NCBI RefSeq assembly: GCF_003346865.1
Contig: NZ_QDKL01000002.1
Span: forward strand, 186,001 to 250,000
Origin: Halobacteriovorax vibrionivorans
Lineage (GTDB): Bacteria > Bdellovibrionota > Bacteriovoracia > Bacteriovoracales > Bacteriovoracaceae
DNA length: 64,000 nucleotides
Direction of reading: 5' to 3'
The notes under the pieces were generated by a model. That model made no database searches. It saw only the letters and a program-made list of their open reading frames with translations, and was not told the DNA's origin. The position numbers were made by a program, and so were the translations under genes. Below are positions 8,324 through 15,908 of this stretch, piece by piece; position 1 is the first letter of the stretch; each line of letters begins with the position of its first letter.

Positions 8324-9388
8324 CTATAATAATTCTTTGCGTTTGTTATCTTTTAAGTGTTGAACAATTTCTTTCACTCGTTGCGAATCATCCTTTGGCA
8401 CAATCATTACGGCCTTATCATTTGAAACAACAACAAGATCTTGAACATTAATTAAAGAAACATGCTTATCCGGTGCATAAATAATATTTCCCGTAGCGTC
8501 CTTTAAGAAAGTTCCGTTACTATCAATTATAGTGTTTCCTTCCACACGGTCAACTACTTGTTCAAGTGCTTCCCATGAACCAAGATCATTCCAATCAAAC
8601 TCGGCCTTAACTAGAGTAATGCGGCTCGACTTCTCCATGATGGCATAATCAATAGAGTCTTTTGGAATTTTATTATAAACTTCTTCCAGTTTGGCCTCTT
8701 CATTAAGATTGGCCTTTAAATCTTCATAAAAATTAAACATCTCTGGTGAATGGGCCTTAAATTCTTCTTTAAAGACACCAAGAGGGGCCATAAACATTCC
8801 GGCATTCCAAACATACTTACCAGTCTTTAGGTAAGCCGTGGCCTTTTCAAAATTTGGCTTTTCAACAAATTCTTCAACCTTAAAGCCATCACCAAGAGCA
8901 TCCGCAACCTTAATGTAGCCGTATCCAGTATGTGGAAAGTGAGGCGGAATACCAATTGTTGTAATGGTTTTTGACTCACTTGATAATTTAACAGCTTTTT
9001 CAAAACTCGAGCGAAAGCCCGTTTTATTTAAGATGACATGATCTGAAGGCATAACAGCTACGATATCTTCATCTTTAGCTCCTGCTGCTTCTATTGCTGC
9101 AAGAGATAAGAGAATACATGGTGCGGTATTTCTTCCTGTTGGCTCATAAATGATATTATTCTTATTTACTTGATCCTTAGAACAATCGATGGCCAATTCA
9201 CTTTGATCACGCGTTGTAATTATGAATCTCTTATCAATATCAACTGCACCATCAAATCGCTCAAGAGTTTGACCAAGTAAAGTCTCGCTACCAACTAATG
9301 AAAGATACTGTTTCGGTTTAGATTCAGTTGACTCTGGCCACAGACGAGTTCCCTTGCCACCGGCCATGATAAGTGTATAAATATTCAT
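8324..9388 (-). CDS. manC: Mannose-1-phosphate guanylyltransferase
   Basis: 354-residue nucleotidyltransferase making GDP-mannose from mannose-1-phosphate and GTP. Visible signatures are the N-terminal MAGGKGTRLWPES, the sugar-binding segment EKPNFEKA (residue ~175) and WNAGMFM (~190), and DWNDLGSWEAL (~260). The length fits the short form lacking a fused phosphomannose isomerase domain. The start codon directly follows the T run of a terminator, and the only ribosome-site-like sequence (AAGGG) lies inside that terminator's stem. GDP-mannose would feed surface polysaccharide or lipid A mannosylation. Confidence 0.93.
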   Translation of the reverse strand: MNIYTLIMAGGKGTRLWPESTESKPKQYLSLVGSETLLGQTLERFDGAVDIDKRFIITTRDQSELAIDCSKDQVNKNNIIYEPTGRNTAPCILLSLAAIEAAGAKDEDIVAVMPSDHVILNKTGFRSSFEKAVKLSSESKTITTIGIPPHFPHTGYGYIKVADALGDGFKVEEFVEKPNFEKATAYLKTGKYVWNAGMFMAPLGVFKEEFKAHSPEMFNFYEDLKANLNEEAKLEEVYNKIPKDSIDYAIMEKSSRITLVKAEFDWNDLGSWEALEQVVDRVEGNTIIDSNGTFLKDATGNIIYAPDKHVSLINVQDLVVVSNDKAVMIVPKDDSQRVKEIVQHLKDNKRKELL

Positions 9389-9415
9389 AAAAAAAAGCCC
9401 TTAATTATTAAGGGC
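9389..9415 (-). terminator. Terminator/attenuator abutting the manC start
   Basis: On the minus strand, stem GCCCTTAAT / ATTAAGGGC is followed by seven to eight T immediately before the manC ATG. It terminates the SPOR gene, yet its 3' arm contains AAGGG at suitable spacing for the manC start. Confidence 0.8.
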
Positions 9416-9446
9416 CATCATATCATAAAAATTTTAAAATGCTGAA

Positions 9447-10160
9447 TTAATCAAATTTGGTAAAGAAGTAATCACGCCCTGCAAAAAGAGAACGATTTTT
9501 CTTAACATACTGCTTCGCTTCAATAATTCTCTCAAAAGCTCCCAAGCTTACGCGAAAGCGATTCCCCTTTCCTGGAATATCCTTTTCATTAATAATTGGA
9601 CTAAAACCAAGAACTCTAAAGCCTTCAGCAAATTCTTTAGCATCATCAATTGACTCAAATGAACCAACAACAATTGTGTACTTACCTGTGTACTCATCTG
9701 TACCACTTGATGTCTCTTGAATTTGAGTCGTCTCTGTTTGAGCTTGAACAACTGGTTCGGCCTGTCTTTCTTCTACTTGTTCTTGAACAGGTGGAGTATC
9801 TGCAGCGAGGTCATTGAACTCTTTATTCTCACTTGAGAACTCCTTAACCATTTTCTCTTTCAATGATTCCTCAATACGCTTGTTAAGATCTTCTTTCGAA
9901 ACGTCTTTTGTACGTTGCTCTTGAACAAGTTCTTGAACCTTTTCTTCTTCTGGTGAAGTTAATTCGATCTTCTCTTTTTGTGTTACCGGTGAATCTAAAA
10001 CCTTTTCAGCTTCTTGATCTAAACCAGACTTTTCAAAAGCATAGTTTGAACCAATCTTTAAACCAAAGAAGAAAGATGTTACCGCTACTAAAATAACGAA
10101 GATAACAACCAATAGGATTTCTTTTTTCTCAAAAACGTAGAAGTTACTTTTATCATTCAT
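9447..10160 (-). CDS. SPOR-domain inner-membrane protein
   Basis: 237 residues: a cytoplasmic head of about 14 residues, one transmembrane helix (ILLVVIFVILVAVTSFFFGL), a long Glu/Gln/Lys-rich linker (about residues 45-160), and a C-terminal SPOR domain (YTIVVGSFESIDDAKEFAE onward) of about 75 residues. SPOR domains bind glycan strands lacking stem peptides at division septa, so a role in cell division or septal peptidoglycan is likely. The architecture is FtsN/DedD-like; which one cannot be told from sequence alone. It ends in the terminator at 9397. Confidence 0.85.
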   Translation of the reverse strand: MNDKSNFYVFEKKEILLVVIFVILVAVTSFFFGLKIGSNYAFEKSGLDQEAEKVLDSPVTQKEKIELTSPEEEKVQELVQEQRTKDVSKEDLNKRIEESLKEKMVKEFSSENKEFNDLAADTPPVQEQVEERQAEPVVQAQTETTQIQETSSGTDEYTGKYTIVVGSFESIDDAKEFAEGFRVLGFSPIINEKDIPGKGNRFRVSLGAFERIIEAKQYVKKNRSLFAGRDYFFTKFD

Positions 10161-10326
10161 AAGGATATTTTAATCTCTCCCAAATTATTAGCAACTTGCT
10201 GAAAATACTAGGAAAAATAATCCTTTATTTCATAAATGAAATAATCCCCGAGTTTTTCTCTCATCTTAATGAAAACATTCATGCAATCATTTATAACGCC
10301 TCTAACTTAATTTTCGGAGGTACAAA

Positions 10327-10497
10327 GTGAAAAAGATTCTAAGAAATAATAAAGGCCAAGGTGTTATGGAATATATGATCATTACAAGCCTTGTAGGAAT
10401 CATCTGCATAACGGCAGTAAAAGGCCTAGGTAGCCGAGTTAAAACAAGACTTGAGGATGCTTCATCAAAGATCACAGAAAGCATTAAGATCGACTAA
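10327..10497 (+). CDS. flp: Flp/Fap-type (type IVb) pilin
   Basis: A 56-residue protein starting at GTG 10327 after a strong GGAGG. It reads as a short basic leader (MKKILRNNK) followed by G-QGVMEYMII, the Flp prepilin signature with the Glu five residues after the processing glycine and an adjacent Tyr. The hydrophobic segment continues through SLVGIICITAV, then a short amphipathic tail ending KITESIKID. It would be processed by a TadV-type prepilin peptidase, not seen in this window. The stop codon overlaps the next start (TAATG), so it heads a translationally coupled operon of pilus genes. Confidence 0.88.
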   Translation: MKKILRNNKGQGVMEYMIITSLVGIICITAVKGLGSRVKTRLEDASSKITESIKID

Positions 10498-10802
10498 TGA
10501 AAGTCGTTCCTTTTTTCATATCAACTATTCTAATTTTAACGGTATTTCTTGCGGGTATTTCAGTTAGCGAGAAATACCGTTGTAAAAATATGATGGTATT
10601 TCGAAGCTATGTTCACACCCTAGCAAATACTCATCATAAAAATGAACGATTCAAACATTTCTCATGTGAAAGTCTTATTTCTCTTAAGAGATGGATTGAT
10701 CCAAATTCACAATTAACTTTCGTGAAAACAAAGACAGAAAAATTTCTTATCTATAAAGGTAAAAAACACTACCTAAGGATGAAAGATGGACTTAAACCAT
10801 AA
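10497..10802 (+). CDS. Small membrane-anchored protein in the pilus locus
   Basis: 101 residues with an N-terminal hydrophobic segment (FFISTILILTVFLAGISV) that may be a signal anchor, and a basic remainder with two cysteines (residues about 29 and 56). No family recognised. Its start overlaps the flp stop codon and its end overlaps the next gene by 17 bp, so it belongs to the Tad operon, perhaps as a minor pilin or assembly factor (inference from position only). Confidence 0.65.
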   Translation: MKVVPFFISTILILTVFLAGISVSEKYRCKNMMVFRSYVHTLANTHHKNERFKHFSCESLISLKRWIDPNSQLTFVKTKTEKFLIYKGKKHYLRMKDGLKP

Positions 10803-11442
10803 GAAGATTCTAAATAATGAAAGAGGTAGCGTTAGTCTTATTGGTGCTTTCTTCTTTATGACTTTTATAGCTATCACTTTCTACAACATGGCAAAGTCTT
10901 ATGAAGAACTTCATATTATCAAGCACTATAACAAATCATATATCTGTGCAAAAAAAACCGTTAAACATTACAATGACTTTTACAAGTTTATCTCTCAGAC
11001 GAATATCGTTATTCGCTCCTTCTTTTATGGAAAATTTATACCAATATTAAGCTGGCTAAGGCCCTTTCTTTCATATGGAGAAAAAGGATTAAAAATCCTA
11101 CAAGCAAGTTATCGATTTTATTTTCGATTAAAGTTGCTACAAATCAGTGAATGTAATTCTTTAAATATTGTTTCTCTAATGAAGGATGATCCTCTTGGAC
11201 AAAAAGTCTGGAAAATTAAAAGGCAATTCGATGGAGGTGCAATATTTCAAAAAGAATGGAAGGGATTTATGCCTTTTCACTACAAAGGAAGTGATCTATC
11301 AGAAAATCATTCGTTCGTAATTACACTAAAGTTCAAGTTAAAGAAAGGCTATGTCTTAGACGATTTCACACTCAACTCAAGACATATGGCACCAATGGGT
11401 TTTCAACAATTGAAGGAATACTATGGTCTTCAATTCTTATAA
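10786..11442 (+). CDS. Pseudopilin-like TadE/TadG-type protein
   Basis: 218 residues. The N-terminus (NNERGSVSLIGAFFFMTFIA) has the layout of TadE/TadF/TadG minor pilins: a short basic leader with ERG, a hydrophobic helix, then an exported domain. The rest is basic with a hydrophobic patch but no recognisable domain; there is no von Willebrand A domain as in TadG. It overlaps the preceding gene. Assignment as a minor pilin is inference from N-terminus and context. Confidence 0.55.
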   Translation: MDLNHKKILNNERGSVSLIGAFFFMTFIAITFYNMAKSYEELHIIKHYNKSYICAKKTVKHYNDFYKFISQTNIVIRSFFYGKFIPILSWLRPFLSYGEKGLKILQASYRFYFRLKLLQISECNSLNIVSLMKDDPLGQKVWKIKRQFDGGAIFQKEWKGFMPFHYKGSDLSENHSFVITLKFKLKKGYVLDDFTLNSRHMAPMGFQQLKEYYGLQFL

Positions 11443-11478
11443 GTACCCTCGTTTTAATAATTAACCTGGAGATTAAAA

Positions 11479-11976
11479 TTGAAAATTCTAAACAACAAGA
11501 AATCAAAAACTTTACCAAGCAATGGAACGCAATCAAATAACTCTTGTACTTCTAAGCTTTTATTTAATAAAGAAAAAGAACAACAATTAAAAAAATCACT
11601 CTATCTTAGATTTTGGGTAGCACTTGTCCTAACTAATATCTTCACATTCATCCTATCCCAACCCATGACAGAGGCTACAATTGAAAAAGAAATAAATATT
11701 GCTAAAGATGAAAGACTTTTAAAACTTAGAATTAATGAGATGACTAATCTTGTAGGAAAAGACCAATATGTTGCCCTATATTCGGGAAATAACCACCTTA
11801 CAAACAAGGCAAAGATTGTAAAAAAGCTTGAAGACAATACGAAGTCCATTTACTTAGTAAAAATATCTATTTCAGAACTGAATAAAATAGCTCCATATAA
11901 GGCACTTGAGTTAGATTCCTATCCAGTTACTAATCAACCCAAGTCTATTGGAGGCGTATATGAAATTGAAATTTAG
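11479..11976 (+). CDS. Membrane-anchored hypothetical of the Tad operon
   Basis: 165 residues starting at TTG 11479, with GGAG upstream. It has a hydrophilic Lys/Asn/Ser-rich head of about 45 residues, one membrane helix (FWVALVLTNIFTFILSQPM), then an exported alpha/beta segment of about 95 residues. I do not recognise it; position between pilin and secretin is where CpaB/RcpC usually lies, but it is shorter than CpaB and has no clear SAF domain. Its end overlaps the next start. Confidence 0.6.
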   Translation: MKILNNKKSKTLPSNGTQSNNSCTSKLLFNKEKEQQLKKSLYLRFWVALVLTNIFTFILSQPMTEATIEKEINIAKDERLLKLRINEMTNLVGKDQYVALYSGNNHLTNKAKIVKKLEDNTKSIYLVKISISELNKIAPYKALELDSYPVTNQPKSIGGVYEIEI

Positions 11977-12250
11977 CTTACTACTTCTACTTATTTCCCT
12001 AAACACTAATGCACGAAATGTCGTTGTCTACACTTATGATATTAAGGACGTCATGTTTGAAAAAGTCATGAAACTTGTTTTAGATGAAAATGCTGTAAAG
12101 AGTGAAGATATTAAGTTTATTCAAAAGAGTAATCCATGTGAAGACATCTACAAAGATGCTCTTCTTCATATTTGTATTAGTGAGAAAAATGAAGAATTTA
12201 AAGTTGTTCGCCAGAACAGAGTCGCTTTAAATAATACTTTTAACAAATAG
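11960..12250 (+). CDS. Small exported protein of the Tad operon
   Basis: 96 residues with a Sec signal peptide (LKFSLLLLLISLNTNA) and two cysteines in the mature part (PCEDIY and HICISE), possibly a disulfide. ATG 11960 has an excellent GGAGG at 11950 and lies within the end of the preceding gene; the longer frame from 11948 is rejected. Function unknown. It ends the first pilus transcription unit, followed by a terminator. Confidence 0.65.
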   Translation: MKLKFSLLLLLISLNTNARNVVVYTYDIKDVMFEKVMKLVLDENAVKSEDIKFIQKSNPCEDIYKDALLHICISEKNEEFKVVRQNRVALNNTFNK

Positions 12251-12254
12251 CAAA

Positions 12255-12278
12255 AAGGACCCTGAAGAGGGCCCTTTT
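12255..12278. terminator. Bidirectional terminator after the flp operon
   Basis: Imperfect stem AAGGACCCT / AGGGCCCTT around GAAG with A and T runs outside. It separates the flp operon from the convergent small basic protein gene. Confidence 0.8.
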
Positions 12279-12304
12279 CTTATATCTAAAAATTAATTGA
12301 TTTA

Positions 12305-12430
12305 TTAATCTAGATGAATTTTAAACTTAGGAGTTGTTCCCTTGTTTCTGTTTTGCGCTTTTCTTCTAGCACCCATTTTTGTTTTTTTAGCATTACGCTT
12401 ATTTCTTGTAACACGAGTTCTTGATACCAT
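12305..12430 (-). CDS. Small, very basic conserved protein (41 aa)
   Basis: 41 residues, about 40 percent Lys/Arg/Asn (VSRTRVTRNKRNAKK...QNRNKGTTPKF). The composition suggests RNA or ribosome binding, but I cannot name the family. The ATG at 12430 has GAGGAG upstream and is preceded by a near-consensus sigma-70 promoter, which suggests high expression. It sits between the two halves of the Tad locus on the opposite strand. The 71-residue frame running further upstream passes through that promoter and is rejected. Confidence 0.75.
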   Translation of the reverse strand: MVSRTRVTRNKRNAKKTKMGARRKAQNRNKGTTPKFKIHLD

Positions 12431-12485
12431 GATAAATCTCCTCAATATATTTAAAACTAATCTGAAAACAGTTTTCGAGTATAGC

Positions 12486-12514
12486 TTTATACTAACTTTC
12501 ATGCCGTTTGTCAA
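12486..12514 (-). promoter_or_regulatory. Near-consensus sigma-70 promoter for the 41-aa basic protein
   Basis: On the minus strand, TTGACA (12514-12509), 17-bp spacer, TATAAA (12491-12486). The start codon follows 56 bp downstream. It overlaps the likely signal-peptide coding part of the secretin on the other strand. Confidence 0.75.
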
Positions 12515-13763
12515 AGTCATTTGCTTAATGTTCTTAGTAAATTTAAACGTTTACGCACAAGTTCACAAGCAAATAACACTCAGTATCGGTCAAGTATCTG
12601 AAATTTCATTAAAAGATGCTGAGAACTTCAGTGTTTCCAATAAAGAGATCCTCTCTTCCAAGGTCATAAAAGCCAAACAAAAATTATATATAAAAGGCAA
12701 AATGAAGGGACAGTCACTAGTTACAGTCTGGAAAAGCAATGGAAAAAAAGTCGTCCATACAGTCTATGTATTGTCTAAAAGTGGCCAATTTAAAATCCTT
12801 GAGACCTTATCAAATTTAAAAAACTTTGGCATCAGAGGAACAATAAAAGGAGATAAGCTTCTCATCTATAGTGATATTAAAACTATTGATCAATATCGAA
12901 TAATCAAAGAACTTTTAAAAAGTAATGAGGACATAATCTATAAAGGAGAGCTACAAAATAAAGTGGCCAAGAAGATTATATCTGAAGTTCACCATCGTTT
13001 CTTCCAAAACTTTTATGATGATATTCGATGTCAAAAACAAGAACTTGATATTATATGCTTAACAACTGAAGAGATCCTTTCAGATGAAGGTTTTCTCTCA
13101 CCTATCAAGGATAAATTCAAAGTTAAGTTTAGAACATCTCAACGGTTTAATAACTTGAGAAATCACAAATTAGAGATGCGAATTATCCAAATTGAGCGTC
13201 TTGATGGTAAGGAAATTAACTTTGGACTTGATCAAATTGATGTAGGCTTAACTGATCTTCTCGACAATGGAGCAATAGCACTTACTCGTAATCAGAATAT
13301 AGTGTTAAGAGATACTGAATATAATGTTTCAACACTAGCAACGCAAAAGATTCTTCTGCGTACAAAACAAAAGTCGACGGTACAGATTGGATCAGAGATC
13401 CCATTTACAACGACAACGGTCAACAATGGAAATAATACTCAATGGCGCTTTGCTGGTTTAAAGATCTCAATGACACTTGAGAGAATTAACAATCGATTTA
13501 AGATTGAATATCAAACAAAACTAACCAGACCCATGGCCCAAAACAATGGCGACACTTATATAAATGGAAGCGCTCAGAGCTCAAGTTTTCTAATTCAAAA
13601 AGATTCAGCTATTCAAATGTTTGAAATTGATCTCACAACAGATGATCAAAGCGGCAGATCAATTCCATTATTTGGAAAGATTCCAGTTTTAGGAAAGCTC
13701 TTTTCTTCTTCGGCAAAATTTAAAACTTATAAACGAATCATTGCAATTGCAAAGCTTAAGTGA
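12501..13763 (+). CDS. cpaC: Tad pilus secretin (CpaC/RcpA family)
   Basis: About 420 residues: signal peptide (VKVICLMFLVNLNVYA), an N-terminal pilus-secretin domain (ITLSIGQVSEISLKDAENFS, with TVWKSNGKKVVHTVYVL) and a C-terminal secretin domain (LEMRIIQIERLDGKEINFG ... IPLFGKIPVLGKLFSS). The family forms the outer-membrane ring through which the Flp pilus passes. ATG 12501 is chosen because it gives a proper signal peptide; the ribosome site is poor, and the frame extends upstream to 12342 through the convergent small gene. tadA follows 10 bp downstream. Confidence 0.85.
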   Translation: MPFVKVICLMFLVNLNVYAQVHKQITLSIGQVSEISLKDAENFSVSNKEILSSKVIKAKQKLYIKGKMKGQSLVTVWKSNGKKVVHTVYVLSKSGQFKILETLSNLKNFGIRGTIKGDKLLIYSDIKTIDQYRIIKELLKSNEDIIYKGELQNKVAKKIISEVHHRFFQNFYDDIRCQKQELDIICLTTEEILSDEGFLSPIKDKFKVKFRTSQRFNNLRNHKLEMRIIQIERLDGKEINFGLDQIDVGLTDLLDNGAIALTRNQNIVLRDTEYNVSTLATQKILLRTKQKSTVQIGSEIPFTTTTVNNGNNTQWRFAGLKISMTLERINNRFKIEYQTKLTRPMAQNNGDTYINGSAQSSSFLIQKDSAIQMFEIDLTTDDQSGRSIPLFGKIPVLGKLFSSSAKFKTYKRIIAIAKLK

Positions 13764-13773
13764 GGATATAAAG

Positions 13774-14922
13774 ATGGAAGATTTAAATCAGTTTTTCTTT
13801 AATGAATTTAGAGCTTTATTAATTGAGAAGTCAAAGAAATCAAATCTCTTAAGCTTCGATTTAATCGTAGAGGAGGCTCTATCAATTAATAATCTTAGGC
13901 TATCTGACTTAGATAATATCGATCAAATAAAGATTTGGTTTGAGCATGTATACAATCAAAGCTATATCGATGATCTTCTTAAAATGTATGATGCAAGAGA
14001 GTTCATTATTCACTCTCCGAGCGATATCGAGGTTCACGCAAAAACAAATGAAAAGCTTAAAGTAGAATTCCTATCTAACGAAGACTTTCAATTAAGTCTG
14101 ACTTTCTTAACAAGAAAGTTAAATATTGAATGGAGCTTTAGTTCACCATTTGCATCATTCAAAGTCTCAAGAATAATTACAGAAAAACCAATTGATATGA
14201 GAATAAGTTTAACACATCCTTGCCTTTCCCCAGTTAAGCAAGCGAAAGCTTTTATTCGAGTTCATAGTAAAGAAGTTTTTAATTTAGATAATTTCACACA
14301 AGACAATCAAGTTAAGTCACATATATATAAATTAGTTAATGAATATAAGAATATCGTAATTGCTGGCTCGACTGGAAGTGGAAAAACGAGTTTTCTAAAG
14401 GTTTGCAAAGATATGGCAAACTCAAATGAACATCATGTCATTATTGAGGATGTCGCTGAAATAGATGGAGATATTTCAAATACCACTCACCTCCTTTCGC
14501 ACTCGAGCTCAGGAAAGAGCTTAAATGATTATTGTACCTATGCTCTTAGGATGTCGCCAAAGAGAATATTCTTAGGAGAAATTCGTTCTGAAGAGATAGT
14601 TCCCTTTTTACTAGCGATGAATACGGGACATAAAGGAATGATGACAACAATCCATGCAAATAATGCCAAAGACACTCTACTAAGGCTTAGTACTCTATTT
14701 TCTATATTCTCATCGAGTAAGAATGGTATTGAATTTAATCAAGTCTTAAAGTTAATCTGCCAATGCGTGGATAATGTTGTCTTTGTTGAAAACAAAGAAG
14801 TCACTGAGATTATAGAAGTCTATGGAAGTGAAGGAGACAATCCTATTTACTCTACTATTTATGAGAAGAAAAAAGATGATCACCAAAAAGGTTTATCAAC
14901 GCCGCCAAATCTTGCTGTCTAA
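13774..14922 (+). CDS. tadA: Tad pilus assembly ATPase (CpaF/TadA)
   Basis: 382-residue secretion ATPase powering Flp pilus assembly at the inner membrane. It shows Walker A (AGSTGSGKTSFL) near residue 198, the Asp box (IIEDVAEI), Walker B (KRIFLGEIRSEE) and the His box region (GMMTTIHANN). ATG 13774 follows an AGGA ribosome site after the secretin stop; the longer frame starting inside the secretin is rejected. The last 68 bp overlap the 3' end of the convergent aspartokinase gene. Confidence 0.9.
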   Translation: MEDLNQFFFNEFRALLIEKSKKSNLLSFDLIVEEALSINNLRLSDLDNIDQIKIWFEHVYNQSYIDDLLKMYDAREFIIHSPSDIEVHAKTNEKLKVEFLSNEDFQLSLTFLTRKLNIEWSFSSPFASFKVSRIITEKPIDMRISLTHPCLSPVKQAKAFIRVHSKEVFNLDNFTQDNQVKSHIYKLVNEYKNIVIAGSTGSGKTSFLKVCKDMANSNEHHVIIEDVAEIDGDISNTTHLLSHSSSGKSLNDYCTYALRMSPKRIFLGEIRSEEIVPFLLAMNTGHKGMMTTIHANNAKDTLLRLSTLFSIFSSSKNGIEFNQVLKLICQCVDNVVFVENKEVTEIIEVYGSEGDNPIYSTIYEKKKDDHQKGLSTPPNLAV

Positions 14923-15904
14923 CTTCCAAGCTAAAATAGTCATCATTATTCTCATCAAGTTCATAAGGATGCTCATTTGTAACCAAGGACTGATCATAAT
15001 CGAGTCCAAAAACAGTTAATAAAGCTTTTGCCCCATCGATCTCTTGAGTTGAGATTGCCTTAAGTTTTGCAACCTCACCTTCACTAATACAACTTCCAGA
15101 CTCATCAGGAAAAAAGACACTCTTGACAATTAGGGGCAGATTCTTTTCTATCAATGGATTCATTGTACGGTGAAAGAGAATCTTTGCTCCTTTATTTGTT
15201 AGAAGTTTAGTCTGACGATAGCTAAGATTTGGTATGAGTGGCGCAGAGTCTAATAACTTTGGATCATGGCCGTAAATCCCTTTTACATCCTTCCAAATCA
15301 CAAGTTCTCGAACATCATCTAGGGCCCAAGCAAAAATAGCAGCAGAATAATCAGATCCTTCTCGACCTAGCGTAGAAGTTTCCCCGCTAAGTGTTTTTGC
15401 AATAAATCCCTGAGTAATGATCAGTTCTTTCTCATTTAATGGGTGGCACTTATCTTTTGTATTTTTAAAGAGAACCTTAGCTTCATTAAAATTACGATTA
15501 GTTGTAATATAGTCTCTAGCATCTGCAAGATGATTATGAACTTCCCTCTTTTGAAGATAATCTGAGAGAATCCTCGTTGAGACTCTCTCCCCAATACTAT
15601 AAACACTATCTAAAACAGACTTAGTCTTTTCATTTTTAAGATAAGACTCAAGTTCACTTTGGAAATCAGATAGATCAGTGGATGTCTCTAATTCATCAAT
15701 AATAACTTGATGCTTATTAAAAAAAGCTTTAACGAGATCAAGACTAGAAGTTTCAAAGATCTCTTCTAGCTCGTTTGTGGAATTATAAGTTGCAGACAAA
15801 ACCACCAAGCAATTATTTGGGCACTTTATAATAAGGTCTGCTATTTGTTTTATAGTGGCAGCACATTTTATCGAGCTGCCACCAAATTTATAAATACTAC
15901 GCAA
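14855..15904 (-). CDS. Aspartokinase, short form
   Basis: 349 residues of the amino-acid kinase family. The N-terminus has KFGGSSI (ATP/aspartate site), and later GREGSDYSAAIFAWAL and WKDVKGIYGHDPKLL are aspartokinase signatures. It phosphorylates aspartate at the head of the Lys/Thr/Met/diaminopimelate pathways. Classical enzymes have 400-450 residues with two ACT domains; here only about 80 residues follow the kinase core and they do not form an obvious ACT pair, so allosteric control may differ. TTG start 4 bp after ettA, so cotranscription is likely. Confidence 0.85.
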   Translation of the reverse strand: MRSIYKFGGSSIKCAATIKQIADLIIKCPNNCLVVLSATYNSTNELEEIFETSSLDLVKAFFNKHQVIIDELETSTDLSDFQSELESYLKNEKTKSVLDSVYSIGERVSTRILSDYLQKREVHNHLADARDYITTNRNFNEAKVLFKNTKDKCHPLNEKELIITQGFIAKTLSGETSTLGREGSDYSAAIFAWALDDVRELVIWKDVKGIYGHDPKLLDSAPLIPNLSYRQTKLLTNKGAKILFHRTMNPLIEKNLPLIVKSVFFPDESGSCISEGEVAKLKAISTQEIDGAKALLTVFGLDYDQSLVTNEHPYELDENNDDYFSLEVRQQDLAALINLFGDHLFSSHK

Positions 15905-15908
15905 AAAA

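Noticed and set aside
10497..11976. Calling the small Tad-operon proteins CpaB, TadF or TadG
   Set aside because: Lengths and motifs do not match those families; only position supports such names.
12342..12500. Longer N-terminus of the secretin
   Set aside because: It would run through the opposite-strand 41-aa gene and gives a non-standard signal sequence; ATG 12501 gives a clean signal peptide.
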